DNA of 8,138 bases from Pseudomonadota bacterium. Lineage in GTDB: Bacteria; Pseudomonadota; Gammaproteobacteria; Arenicellales; Poriferihabitantaceae. This document shows, one piece after another, positions 1-6,608 of the stretch. Below the pieces are notes generated by a model, which worked only from the letters and a program-made list of their open reading frames with translations, was not told the origin of the DNA and searched no databases. The stretch lies in NCBI GenBank assembly GCA_024226105.1, contig JAAELZ010000693.1:1-8138 (forward strand). Direction: 5' to 3'. The position numbers and the translations under genes are program-made. Numbering within the stretch: the stretch's first letter is position 1; each line of letters starts with the position of its first letter.

Positions 1-691
1 CGATATTTGGGAATTCAATGTGCGCCGTCATCACCGCACCCAGTTTGTCCTTGAGCGCGATAAAAGGCTGCATATCTTGCTGGTAAACCTGTTCGAAATC
101 CCGCTGATCGACGGGTGTCTCAAGATGCGAATCTGCCAGAACATGGCCATGCCCTGGAAAGTGTTTGCCTGTGGCCTGCATGCCCGCTGCCCGCATGCCC
201 TCAATAAATGCTCCGGCAATAACGATTAGCTTATTGGGGTCGGAATGAAACGCCCGGTTTCCGATGATAGTTTTTTCGTGCAGGCCTAGATCCAGAACTG
301 GAGCAAAACTGATGTCGATGCCACAATCAACCAGTTCTTCAGCCAAAAGCTGCGCCGTTGCCGCAACAAATTGCAGCACCTCTACCTTGTTTTCACCCGC
401 TTCGTCATACAGACCACCAAAAACGGCCATCGGAGGAAAACGTGTAAAACCCTCTCTGAATCGCTGGACACGCCCGCCTTCCTGGTCAACCGCTATCAAC
501 AGCCTGGGATCACGCAAACCCTGAATCTCTTTGATTAGTGCGCAAATCTGCTCGCGGCTTTCAAAGTTGCGGCTAAACAGAATGACACCACCTACGCCCG
601 GGTCCTGGAGACGGCGAACATCCTCGTTGTTCAGCGTAATGCCTTCAACATCAAGCATCACGGCCCCGAGGGGTAGATTACTTACAGACAC
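1..691 (-). CDS. nagZ: Beta-N-acetylhexosaminidase NagZ, N-terminal 230 residues (cut by window edge)
   Basis: Cytoplasmic glycoside hydrolase family 3 enzyme of peptidoglycan recycling; it removes GlcNAc from GlcNAc-1,6-anhydroMurNAc (peptides) imported from the periplasm. The reading frame is open from a GTG at 691 to the left edge. It shows the family start (GAVMLDVEG, residues 9-17), the substrate-pocket segment DQEGGRVQR (69-77), KHFPGHG (176-182) and DSH (187-189). The Asp187/His189 pair corresponds to the unusual acid/base dyad of NagZ. The nucleophile Asp lies beyond the window. The GTG start is supported by AGGAG nine bases upstream and by overlapping the TAG of the preceding YkuD gene by one base (TAGTG), which suggests translational coupling. 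No signal peptide is present, as expected. No frameshift was seen. The family assignment is very secure. Confidence 0.95.
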   Translation of the reverse strand, partial: MSVSNLPLGAVMLDVEGITLNNEDVRRLQDPGVGGVILFSRNFESREQICALIKEIQGLRDPRLLIAVDQEGGRVQRFREGFTRFPPMAVFGGLYDEAGENKVEVLQFVAATAQLLAEELVDCGIDISFAPVLDLGLHEKTIIGNRAFHSDPNKLIVIAGAFIEGMRAAGMQATGKHFPGHGHVLADSHLETPVDQRDFEQVYQQDMQPFIALKDKLGAVMTAHIEFPNI

Positions 692-1182
692 TATAAATCA
701 CTCCTGTTCTCAACTATTTCAACTTGTGTTCCGATCTCAACTTGATCAAACAGCTCGATAACATCCCGGTTGCGCATGCGGATGCAGCCATGTGAACCGG
801 GGCTCCCCATTTCAACATCATCGGGGCTGCCGTGTATATAGATATAACGTCGCATGGTATCGGTGGTCCCCAGCCGGTTTCTTCCATACTCGGTTCCGCT
901 TAACCACAATATGCGCGTCAGAATCCAGTCTCGCCCGGGATGCTGGCGGCGTAGCGCCGGAGAGTAATATTCTCCCGTGGGGCGGCGTGCCACAAATACT
1001 GTACCCGGCTTTGCACCCGCGCCGATTTTTGCGCGCACGATGTGTTTGCCGCGCGGTGTACAGTTGCTGCCATTTTGCTCTCCTACGCCGTTTGCACCGC
1101 TGGAGATTGGGTATTCGTTTTGCAGCAAGCCATCTTCGAGCACCGACAGAGTTTGATTTGCGATGTCGACCTTTATATACAT
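691..1182 (-). CDS. YkuD-fold cytoplasmic L,D-carboxypeptidase candidate (ElsL/LdtK-like)
   Basis: A 163-residue protein that is nearly all YkuD (L,D-transpeptidase catalytic) domain. It has the signature His117-Gly, then Ser130-His-Gly-Cys-Ile-Arg135, with Cys133 as the catalytic nucleophile. It begins directly with the domain (MYIKVDIANQTLSVLEDG) and has no signal peptide, lipobox, LysM or membrane segment, so it should stay in the cytoplasm, unlike secreted L,D-transpeptidases. Its stop codon overlaps the GTG of nagZ, a cytoplasmic muropeptide-recycling enzyme. A class of signal-less YkuD proteins (ElsL/LdtK of Acinetobacter baumannii) acts as a cytoplasmic L,D-carboxypeptidase in murein recycling, doing the job of LdcA. 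I infer that role here from architecture and context. The domain call is sure; the reaction is inferred. No clear Shine-Dalgarno precedes the ATG. A repeat hairpin (1203-1234) lies just upstream. Confidence 0.88.
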   Translation of the reverse strand: MYIKVDIANQTLSVLEDGLLQNEYPISSGANGVGEQNGSNCTPRGKHIVRAKIGAGAKPGTVFVARRPTGEYYSPALRRQHPGRDWILTRILWLSGTEYGRNRLGTTDTMRRYIYIHGSPDDVEMGSPGSHGCIRMRNRDVIELFDQVEIGTQVEIVENRSDL

Positions 1183-1202
1183 TGCTATTGTTGATTGAGT
1201 GA

Positions 1203-1234
1203 TTGGTAGATATGTTTACGCTTATCTACCCTGC
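1203..1234 (-). repeat. Solo diverged copy of the TACGCTTATC palindromic repeat
   Basis: GGTAGATA (1205-1212) and TATCTACC (1223-1230) form a perfect 8-bp stem with a 10-nt loop. The unit aligns with the right arm of the large repeat at 6660-6690: about 25 of 32 columns are identical with one gap, including the runs TACGCTTATC and ACCCT. A G-C pair in the stem of that copy is an A-T pair here, so pairing is kept. It sits in the 81-bp gap between the phosphatase stop and the YkuD start. No T-run follows on the minus strand, so it is not a standard terminator, though it could stabilise mRNA ends. Confidence 0.6.
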
Positions 1235-1263
1235 TCCGTGCCAGATTCTGGCAAAGAGGCACT

Positions 1264-1740
1264 TTAAGCTTTTGCAAGAATATGCTTGAGCAGGCCCTGT
1301 GAGGCATTCTCGATCAAATCCAGCACATGTGGAAACCCGCCGGCACTGCCAAAATAGGGATCCGGCACTTCAACTTCAGACACCCCTTCGGCGAACTCCA
1401 GAAACAGGTGTAATTTAGCCTGCTGATCCGGGGTCGCGAGTCGTGACAGGTTTGAGTAGTTTTCATGGTCCATGGCGATGACATAATCAAACTGTGCAAA
1501 ATCCCGCGCAATCGCCTGCCGGCCTCTCAAGTTCGTTAGATCAATACCCCGCTTGCTGGCAGCCTCAATGGCCCTGGGATCCGGGCGCTCACCAATATGC
1601 CAGTTGCTGGTGCCCGCTGAATCGATGTGGATAGATTCCGCCAGGCCTTGTGAGGCAACCAGTGAATGAAAAACACCTTCTGCGGTAGGCGAGCGGCAAA
1701 TATTGCCAAGGCAGACAAATAAAACACTTGTAGGGTTCAT
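1264..1740 (-). CDS. Low-molecular-weight protein-tyrosine phosphatase
   Basis: A 158-residue cytoplasmic phosphatase of the LMW-PTP family (Wzb/Etp/YfkJ relatives, arsenate-reductase fold). The P-loop C10-LGNIC-R16-S17 lies at the usual place right after the first beta strand (SVLFVCLGNICRSPTAEGVF). The general-acid loop is V-P-D127-P-Y-F. Length is typical for the family. The frame stays open upstream to an ATG at 1914 inside spoT, but ATG 1740 places the catalytic Cys at residue 10 as usual and leaves a 19-nt gap from the spoT stop, so I chose it; the Shine-Dalgarno is weak. It probably shares the spoT transcript. No capsule export or tyrosine-kinase genes are nearby, so the physiological substrate is unknown. 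Confidence 0.93.
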   Translation of the reverse strand: MNPTSVLFVCLGNICRSPTAEGVFHSLVASQGLAESIHIDSAGTSNWHIGERPDPRAIEAASKRGIDLTNLRGRQAIARDFAQFDYVIAMDHENYSNLSRLATPDQQAKLHLFLEFAEGVSEVEVPDPYFGSAGGFPHVLDLIENASQGLLKHILAKA

Positions 1741-1759
1741 AACAATATCAATAGAAAAA

Positions 1760-3985
1760 TCAGTTGCGCCCGGATGGGCTGCCCACACGATCAAGTTCAA
1801 ACACGTACTCGCTTTCGCCAAGCGCGTGCATAATTTTCTTGAGGTGGTCGCGGTTGCTAACTTCGATCTCAAACTCCATATGTGCCAGGTTTTTCTCTTC
1901 GTTCGGCATTTCAACCTTGGTGATATTGGAACCCTCCACCGCTATCAGCTGGGCAATCTGTGCCAGCACCCCCGGCGTATTATTCACCACGATGCGCAAT
2001 TTACTTTTGAATTTTCCTTTCGATTTTGCGCCCCAGTCCAGGTGCAACCAGCGATCAATATGTTTGCGATAGCGCTTGGTATTAGGGCAGCCGTCACGAT
2101 GCACAACCATGCCGCGGTCAGCCACGAATACGCCGATAATGTTATCACCCGGCACCGGGAAACAGCAGTTTGCATAATTAATAAGCAGGTTTTCTGCACC
2201 CCTGATTGACAGACTGGATGTCGTGCCGGCACTCATCTTATCACTGCCCAGTTCTGTCATCGAAATCAGTTGTTGCGCCACCATCAATGGAAGGCGTTTA
2301 CCAAAGCCGATATCGGCGAGCAGATTGTTCCAGTCTTTGAGTTTAAACAACTGCAACAACTTAACCTTATTTTCGCTGGCAATACGATTACGTGTATAAC
2401 CGCTATCGCGTAAGGCCTTGGTCAACAGGCGGCGTCCAATGCTGATGGCCTCTTTGTCTTTTTGCTGGCTGAGAAAATGACGTATGGTGGTGCGCGCCTT
2501 GGAGGTAACCACAAAATTAAGCCAGGACGGTAGCGGCCGCCCGGTTCGCGACGTAATGATCTCAACCCGATTACCCGAATCAAGCACCGTATTGAGCGCA
2601 GAAACTTCGCCGTTCACTTTGCAACCAACGCAGCGATTGCCGACCGCCGAATGCACTGAATAGGCAAAATCAACCGCGGTTGCGCCCACCGGAAGGCGTT
2701 TTATTTCGCCTTTGGGGGTAAACACAAACAGCTTGTCCGGATACATCTCGGCGCGTAGATGTTCCATGAAATGCCCGGCATCGCCCACCTGGCCCTGCAT
2801 ATCAAGGAAGCTATCCAGCCACTTTTTAACAATTTGCTGCGGCGGCTTGCGCTTCTCTTTACCGTTGGATTTGTAGATCCAGTGTGAGGCCACCCCGGCT
2901 TCCGCAACGCGGTCCATTTCCACGGTGCGAATTTGCACCTCAACCGGCAAGCCGTGCGGGCCGATGACCACCGTATGTAAAGACTGATAACCGTTGCTTT
3001 TGGGCATGCCAATATAATCTTTCACGGTATGCAACATGGGTGTGTATTCCTGATGCACCACGCCCAGCGCACGGTAACAATCATCGCGTGAATCCACGAT
3101 GATGCGTATGCCGTGTATATCTTTTTGTGATTTCACCGACACGCCGCGCAACTTTACCTTCTGGTAGATGCTGTAAACGCGCTTCTTCCGCCCGGCAACT
3201 CTGGCATTTTCAATACCCAGCTTCTCAAATCGCTCCTGCAGGCGATTAATGATCATCGATTCAACGGGTTTGCGCCCGCGTGTATCGCTGTTGAGACGAT
3301 CCGAAATCGCTTTGTAACGCGCTGGATACAACGCCTTAAAGCAAAGATCCTCCAGGTCTGCAGTCATTTCACGCATCCCCAGGCGGTTAGCTATGGGGGC
3401 GTATATTTCCAGGGTCTGGCGCGCAATACGCTTACGCTTTTCATCAGGCAGGTGTTCAAGCGTATGCATATTATGCAAACGATCGGCAAGTTTTATCAGA
3501 ATAACACGCACGTCCCTGGCCATCGCCAGCAGCATTTTACGGAACGATTCCGCTTCGGCATGCTGCGCATTTTTGCTCGATATCTGGGTGATTTTACTCA
3601 CACCGTCAACCAGGTGCGCGATGTCCTCGCCAAATTCCTCGGCCAGTTCCTTTCTACTTATATTGGTATCTTCCAACACGTCATGCAAAATGGCCGCAAT
3701 CAAGGTGCGGCTATCGATTTGCATATTGGCGAGAATCAGCGCTACCGCGAGCGGGTGGTGAATATACGCCTCACCGCTCTTGCGGGTTTGATCCTGGTGC
3801 GCTATTGCGCCGAATAAATAGGCTTCGTAAACAGATCTTTGCGCATCAGGATCCAGATACTTTTTAGTTGTGTCCAGCAACTGGCTGATGAGGACACGCT
3901 CTTTGGGGACATCAACGTTGGGGCTAATGTCCGTCATAAGCAGATCAAGCGGCTCCACTAAATGTTCGCCGCTGTTTGTCGACAA
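1760..3985 (-). CDS. spoT: Bifunctional (p)ppGpp hydrolase/synthetase, SpoT/Rel type
   Basis: A 741-residue RSH protein controlling the alarmone (p)ppGpp. Domains in order: HD hydrolase (about 50-200) with metal ligands His77, His101-Asp102 and Asp168 and the HDVLEDT motif; synthetase (about 250-360) with Asp289, Tyr333 in GYQSLHT and Glu349 in VEVQIRT; TGS (about 417-478); helical region; Cys607-Cys608 conserved-cysteine domain; C-terminal ACT (about 662-735). Both catalytic halves look intact. The basic RXKD motif of Rel/SpoT synthetases reads T-V-K-D (320-323). The longest frame starts at TTG 3985, two bases after the rpoZ stop, implying coupling; GTG 3958 or ATG 3937 are alternatives, and no site has a good Shine-Dalgarno. 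The protein is longer than E. coli SpoT (702) mainly at the N terminus. SpoT is a better call than RelA because the HD site is complete and rpoZ is adjacent. Confidence 0.96.
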   Translation of the reverse strand: MSTNSGEHLVEPLDLLMTDISPNVDVPKERVLISQLLDTTKKYLDPDAQRSVYEAYLFGAIAHQDQTRKSGEAYIHHPLAVALILANMQIDSRTLIAAILHDVLEDTNISRKELAEEFGEDIAHLVDGVSKITQISSKNAQHAEAESFRKMLLAMARDVRVILIKLADRLHNMHTLEHLPDEKRKRIARQTLEIYAPIANRLGMREMTADLEDLCFKALYPARYKAISDRLNSDTRGRKPVESMIINRLQERFEKLGIENARVAGRKKRVYSIYQKVKLRGVSVKSQKDIHGIRIIVDSRDDCYRALGVVHQEYTPMLHTVKDYIGMPKSNGYQSLHTVVIGPHGLPVEVQIRTVEMDRVAEAGVASHWIYKSNGKEKRKPPQQIVKKWLDSFLDMQGQVGDAGHFMEHLRAEMYPDKLFVFTPKGEIKRLPVGATAVDFAYSVHSAVGNRCVGCKVNGEVSALNTVLDSGNRVEIITSRTGRPLPSWLNFVVTSKARTTIRHFLSQQKDKEAISIGRRLLTKALRDSGYTRNRIASENKVKLLQLFKLKDWNNLLADIGFGKRLPLMVAQQLISMTELGSDKMSAGTTSSLSIRGAENLLINYANCCFPVPGDNIIGVFVADRGMVVHRDGCPNTKRYRKHIDRWLHLDWGAKSKGKFKSKLRIVVNNTPGVLAQIAQLIAVEGSNITKVEMPNEEKNLAHMEFEIEVSNRDHLKKIMHALGESEYVFELDRVGSPSGRN

Positions 3986-3987
3986 AT

Positions 3988-4389
3988 TTACGCGGTCGTT
4001 TCGGTCTCATCCGTCGCAGCTTCGGGAACCTGCTCATCGCCTTCGATCATCATGTTGGATGCGACTTCCTCGGCCTGCTCTTCTGTCAGCTCTGACGCCA
4101 TGGTCTCGGCCAGTGCGGCTGCAATCAGGCGCTCAGCTTCTTCGTCATCAATTTCTTCAATTTCATCGTCATCATGAAACAGGCCGATATTGGTGGTTTC
4201 AAGTATGCTGGCATCAACCAGGTTATCCGCGATTTCGCGAAGTGCAATAACCGTCGGTTTGTCGTCTTCCTCTTCCACCAGCGGCTTGGCGCCCATGGAA
4301 AGTTGGCGTGCGCGCTTGGCGGCGATCAACACCAGCTGAAAGCGATTATCTACGTGTTCAAGGCAATCTGTTACGGTAACGCGTGCCAT
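3988..4389 (-). CDS. rpoZ: RNA polymerase omega subunit with long acidic tail
   Basis: The smallest RNA polymerase core subunit, which chaperones beta-prime and forms part of a ppGpp-binding site in proteobacteria. Residues 1-65 match the family closely: MARVTVTDCLEH, NRFQLVLIAAKRARQL and KPTVIALREI. The ATG at 4389 has a good AGAGGA ribosome site. At 133 residues the protein is clearly longer than E. coli omega (91). The extra part is an acidic tail, residues 72-133, with about 24 Asp/Glu and a single Arg, beginning HDDDEIEEIDDEEAE. The frame runs cleanly into its stop two bases before spoT, so the tail is not an obvious frameshift product. It may contact nucleic-acid-binding or basic partners, but this is inference. 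It is part of the rpoZ-spoT operon. Confidence 0.95.
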   Translation of the reverse strand: MARVTVTDCLEHVDNRFQLVLIAAKRARQLSMGAKPLVEEEDDKPTVIALREIADNLVDASILETTNIGLFHDDDEIEEIDDEEAERLIAAALAETMASELTEEQAEEVASNMMIEGDEQVPEAATDETETTA

Positions 4390-4503
4390 GGGGTTTCCTC
4401 TAAATAATGAATGGGGGTGAGTTTATTCGGTCTGCGACACAAATTCAGCCCTTATATGGGGGTATTTGCAGCGATCTCCAGCGATATGACTGATTTTCTG
4501 GCG

Positions 4504-4697
4504 CTTAAGGGAACCTCTAATAATTCATGAATGATCATCCTATTTAGAAAAACTCAATCTCTGCGTTCCAATCCTTCCTAATAGCTCGCTATTACGTGCC
4601 CGAGTTATATGCTTTGGGCGTCTTGATCTTAAGCCAATACATTTAGAATTGGCTAATCTTGATCTGACACACCCAGACACATAAAGGTCCCCTCAAG
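4504..4697. mobile_element. MITE-like element between gmk and rpoZ
   Basis: The 315-bp gap between gmk and rpoZ holds a segment bounded by imperfect inverted repeats: CTTAAGGGAACCTCTA at 4504-4519, and the reverse complement of CTTGAGGGGACCTTTA at 4682-4697 (13 of 16 match). Inside are several palindromes: ATTCATGAAT (4523-4532), ATGATCAT (4531-4538), TAATAGC-TC-GCTATTA (4579-4594), and AGCCAAT/ATTGGCT (4632-4638/4648-4654) flanked by a direct repeat TCTTGATCT (4621-4629, 4657-4665). There is no credible transposase frame in its length of about 194 bp, so a non-autonomous or decayed insertion is the best reading. I could not find a clear target-site duplication. The rest of the gap (4390-4503) shows only the rpoZ ribosome site. 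Confidence 0.5.
4604..4632 (-). promoter_or_regulatory. Possible sigma-70 promoter facing rpoZ-spoT
   Basis: On the minus strand, TTAAGA (4627-4632) and TATAAC (4604-4609) are separated by 17 bp. The -10 matches 5 of 6 consensus positions, the -35 only 4 of 6. It lies inside the MITE-like element and points at rpoZ, about 215 bp upstream of its ATG. This is a motif match only. Confidence 0.25.
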
Positions 4698-4704
4698 GTG
4701 AGCT

Positions 4705-5268
4705 TTAATCCAGCAACTTGCCCAGTTCCGCCAGGGCGCTATCAAAATCATCATTCACAATGATATGATCATATTCGTCCTGGTGCGAAAGTTCGTTTTT
4801 TGCGCCCTGCATGCGTCGGGCGATGGTCGCCTCATCATCCTGCCCTCGATCACGAAGGCGCTGTTCCAGGGCCTCGATCGAAGGCGGCACGATAAACACG
4901 CTGACCACATCCGGATAATGCTCACGCACCTGCCGCGCACCCTGCCAGTCGATATCCAGGATCACGTGATGGCCCTTTGCCATCAAATCCTCAGCTGCTA
5001 CGATCGAGGTCCCATATAAGTTGTCAAATACCCTGGCGTATTCCAGAAATTCACCCCTGGCGATCATTCCTTCAAAAATTTGTGTGCCAACAAAATAGTA
5101 ATCAACCGCATCGTGCTCACCCGGACGCATGGCGCGCGTGGTGTGGGAAGTTGCGATCACCACGTCATCGCGCGACTCAATCAGCGCCTGCGCAAGACTG
5201 GTTTTTCCACAGCCGGAGGGCGCAGAGAAAACGAATAGTTTTTTGTCCGACACATAATGCTCTTTCAT
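4705..5268 (-). CDS. gmk: Guanylate kinase, short C terminus
   Basis: Cytosolic kinase converting GMP (dGMP) to GDP with ATP, the step feeding GTP and (p)ppGpp synthesis. The P-loop is APSGCGKT (16-23). GMP-site residues are seen in SHTTRAMRPGE (41-51), EFLEYA (73-78), YGTS (85-88) and DIDWQG (105-110). The lid region RLRDRGQDDE and the VNDDFD motif (171-176) are present. The protein ends soon after VNDDFD, giving 187 residues against 207 in E. coli, so the usual last helix is shortened; the MITE-like element begins 8 bp past the stop. ATG 5268 gives the longest frame, but GTG 5253 places the P-loop exactly as in E. coli and has AAAGAG six bases upstream, so it is a serious alternative start. 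It follows yicC, as in many proteobacteria. Confidence 0.95.
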   Translation of the reverse strand: MKEHYVSDKKLFVFSAPSGCGKTSLAQALIESRDDVVIATSHTTRAMRPGEHDAVDYYFVGTQIFEGMIARGEFLEYARVFDNLYGTSIVAAEDLMAKGHHVILDIDWQGARQVREHYPDVVSVFIVPPSIEALEQRLRDRGQDDEATIARRMQGAKNELSHQDEYDHIIVNDDFDSALAELGKLLD

Positions 5269-5319
5269 TGTAATGATGATGGATTCAGCCTTTATATTTT
5301 TGTTAGTGCACGGCGGGGG

Positions 5320-5347
5320 ATTTTAACCATGTTGATGGGGTTCGCAA
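5320..5347 (-). promoter_or_regulatory. Possible gmk promoter
   Basis: In the 85-bp yicC-gmk gap the minus strand reads TTGCGA (5342-5347), 16 bp, then TAAAAT (5320-5325). The -10 is 5/6 and the -35 4/6 to sigma-70 consensus. It would start gmk about 45-50 bp upstream of its ATG. No intrinsic terminator is visible after yicC, so readthrough is equally possible. Confidence 0.3.
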
Positions 5348-5353
5348 GTGTGC

Positions 5354-6229
5354 TTACTCAATATTCTGAATCTGCTCACGCAGCTGATCAATCAGTACCT
5401 TAAGCTCGACCGAGGCATTGGTGATATCCTGGTGAATCGATTTTGAACCCAGCGTGTTGGCCTCCCGGTTAAATTCCTGGAGCAGAAAATCCAGACGGCG
5501 ACCGACAGGTTTGTTGCTCTGCATGGCACTATCAAACTCGCTGACATGCGATACCAGGCGGTCCAGTTCCTCGGTGACATCGGCTTTGCTGATCAATAGC
5601 GCCATTTCCTGATGCAGACGAAGCGGATCAAGCTCTGCATTGCTCAGCTTTTCAACACGGGCCTGCCAATTTGCCTGGTGGGCCTGCTCGTAGACCGGCA
5701 TATTCTTTATAAGCATGCGGGTGATTTCATTAATGCCTTCGAGCTTTTCTTCCAGCACCACCTGCATGCGACCGCCTTCCGAGCCCCGTTGCACCAGTAA
5801 AACATCCAGCGCTGAATCAAAGCTGGCCAGCAGCTCTTTTTCATCAACAGCCTGCTGAGACTCCATCGAATCAAATACCCCGCCATCAGTTAGTATTTGC
5901 ATTACGCTAAGCGGTGTCGCCTCGGGGATCACAGCCCGGACCTGTTCCTGCCACACAGCCCATTGTGCCACCTTGTCTGAATTGACGGGCACGAGTTTTG
6001 CTTCACCCATGCTCTGCTTAATACTCAGATTGATATCAACCCGCCCGCGGGTCACGCGCGCACCGAGGTTTTCTCTTATGCGCTGCTCCAGCCCATGCGC
6101 AATTTCCGGCAGGCGAAAATGCGCATCCAGGTAGCGATGATTCACGCTACGAAGCTCCCAGGTGTATAGCTTGTCGCCGATAATTCGTTCATGCCGCGCG
6201 TAAGCGGTCATGGATTTGAGATTACTCAT
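5354..6229 (-). CDS. yicC: YicC/YloC family endoribonuclease
   Basis: A 291-residue protein of the YicC/YloC family, reported as endoribonucleases; E. coli YicC affects turnover of the small RNA RyhB. The N-terminal YicC domain starts with MSNLKSMTAYARHE, then WELRSVNHRYLDAHFRLPE (24-42) and RVTRGRVDINL (58-68). The C-terminal DUF1732 part has KADVTEELDRL.SH (215-228) and the family hallmark GRRLDFLLQEFNREANTLG, continuing to SKS (243-264). Length is normal (E. coli 287). The ATG at 6229 lacks a clear Shine-Dalgarno, but the N terminus aligns with the family only a few residues longer than E. coli. It is the first gene of the minus-strand series and diverges from ileS; in E. coli the divergent neighbour of yicC is rph, so ileS occupies an unusual place here. 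Confidence 0.94.
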   Translation of the reverse strand: MSNLKSMTAYARHERIIGDKLYTWELRSVNHRYLDAHFRLPEIAHGLEQRIRENLGARVTRGRVDINLSIKQSMGEAKLVPVNSDKVAQWAVWQEQVRAVIPEATPLSVMQILTDGGVFDSMESQQAVDEKELLASFDSALDVLLVQRGSEGGRMQVVLEEKLEGINEITRMLIKNMPVYEQAHQANWQARVEKLSNAELDPLRLHQEMALLISKADVTEELDRLVSHVSEFDSAMQSNKPVGRRLDFLLQEFNREANTLGSKSIHQDITNASVELKVLIDQLREQIQNIE

Positions 6230-6250
6230 TTATGCGTATATTGGTTAAGT

Positions 6251-6362
6251 TATTCCGGGTCATTGCGAGCGTAGCGTGGCAATCTAGATGCCTGGATTGC
6301 CTCAGGGTATAAACATATAGATTGCCACGTCGCTTCGCTCCTCGCAATGACCCATAGGAATA
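6251..6362. repeat. Paired GTCATTGCGAG repeats forming a 112-bp hairpin
   Basis: Two inverted copies of a GTCATTGCGAG...GGCAATCTA repeat face each other: 6257-6286 and 6318-6353. The outer stem GGGTCATTGCGAG / CTCGCAATGACCC (13 bp) and an inner stem CGTGGCAATCTA / TAGATTGCCACG (12 bp) are perfect. The middle differs: CGTAG in copy 1 versus GAGCGAAGCGA in copy 2. Flanks TATTCC (6251-6256) and GGAATA (6357-6362) also pair, leaving a 3-nt bulge. The loop is 6287-6317. It sits between the divergent starts of yicC and the ileS leader. Repeats of this type are widespread and non-coding. Confidence 0.8.
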
Positions 6363-6385
6363 TTCAGGACAAAAATTAGAAACAA

Positions 6386-6414
6386 TTGCGCTCTGGCCTT
6401 GTTTTTAGTACATT
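6386..6414 (+). promoter_or_regulatory. Possible promoter of the T-box/ileS transcript
   Basis: TTGCGC (6386-6391), 17 bp, then TACATT (6409-6414). The consensus match is modest (3/6 and 4/6). The predicted start near 6421 falls right at the first nucleotides of T-box Stem I, which is the main reason to report it. Confidence 0.3.
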
Positions 6415-6608
6415 CGCCCGCTTAAAGCAATGATAGGGACGAGTAGTCGGCTACGTTGAATCTAAAGCGAGCAGGGGATGGTGCAAGCCTTGCGATTTGA
6501 CCTCGATGAAAATCACCCTGGAGCTGCCGGCTGAATGGTTTATATTCTATGAACTGATTAGGCCTGGACGTCTGGCCTGCGATAAAGGTCATGAGTCGAA
6601 CATGAGCA

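Noticed and set aside
1240..1252. GCCAG-ATT-CTGGC hairpin after the phosphatase gene as a terminator
   Set aside because: The stem is only 5 bp and no U-tract follows on the minus strand.
1741..1914. Upstream extension of the tyrosine phosphatase to ATG 1914
   Set aside because: It would add 58 unrelated residues overlapping spoT and move the catalytic Cys far from its normal N-terminal position.
1703..2209. A 168-codon plus-strand frame across the spoT end
   Set aside because: It is antisense to the conserved SpoT C-terminal ACT region, with no ribosome site or domain. It looks like a chance frame.
6251..6362. Large hairpin upstream of yicC as a bidirectional terminator
   Set aside because: No T-runs adjoin the stem on either strand, and its sequence is that of a known type of dispersed repeat.
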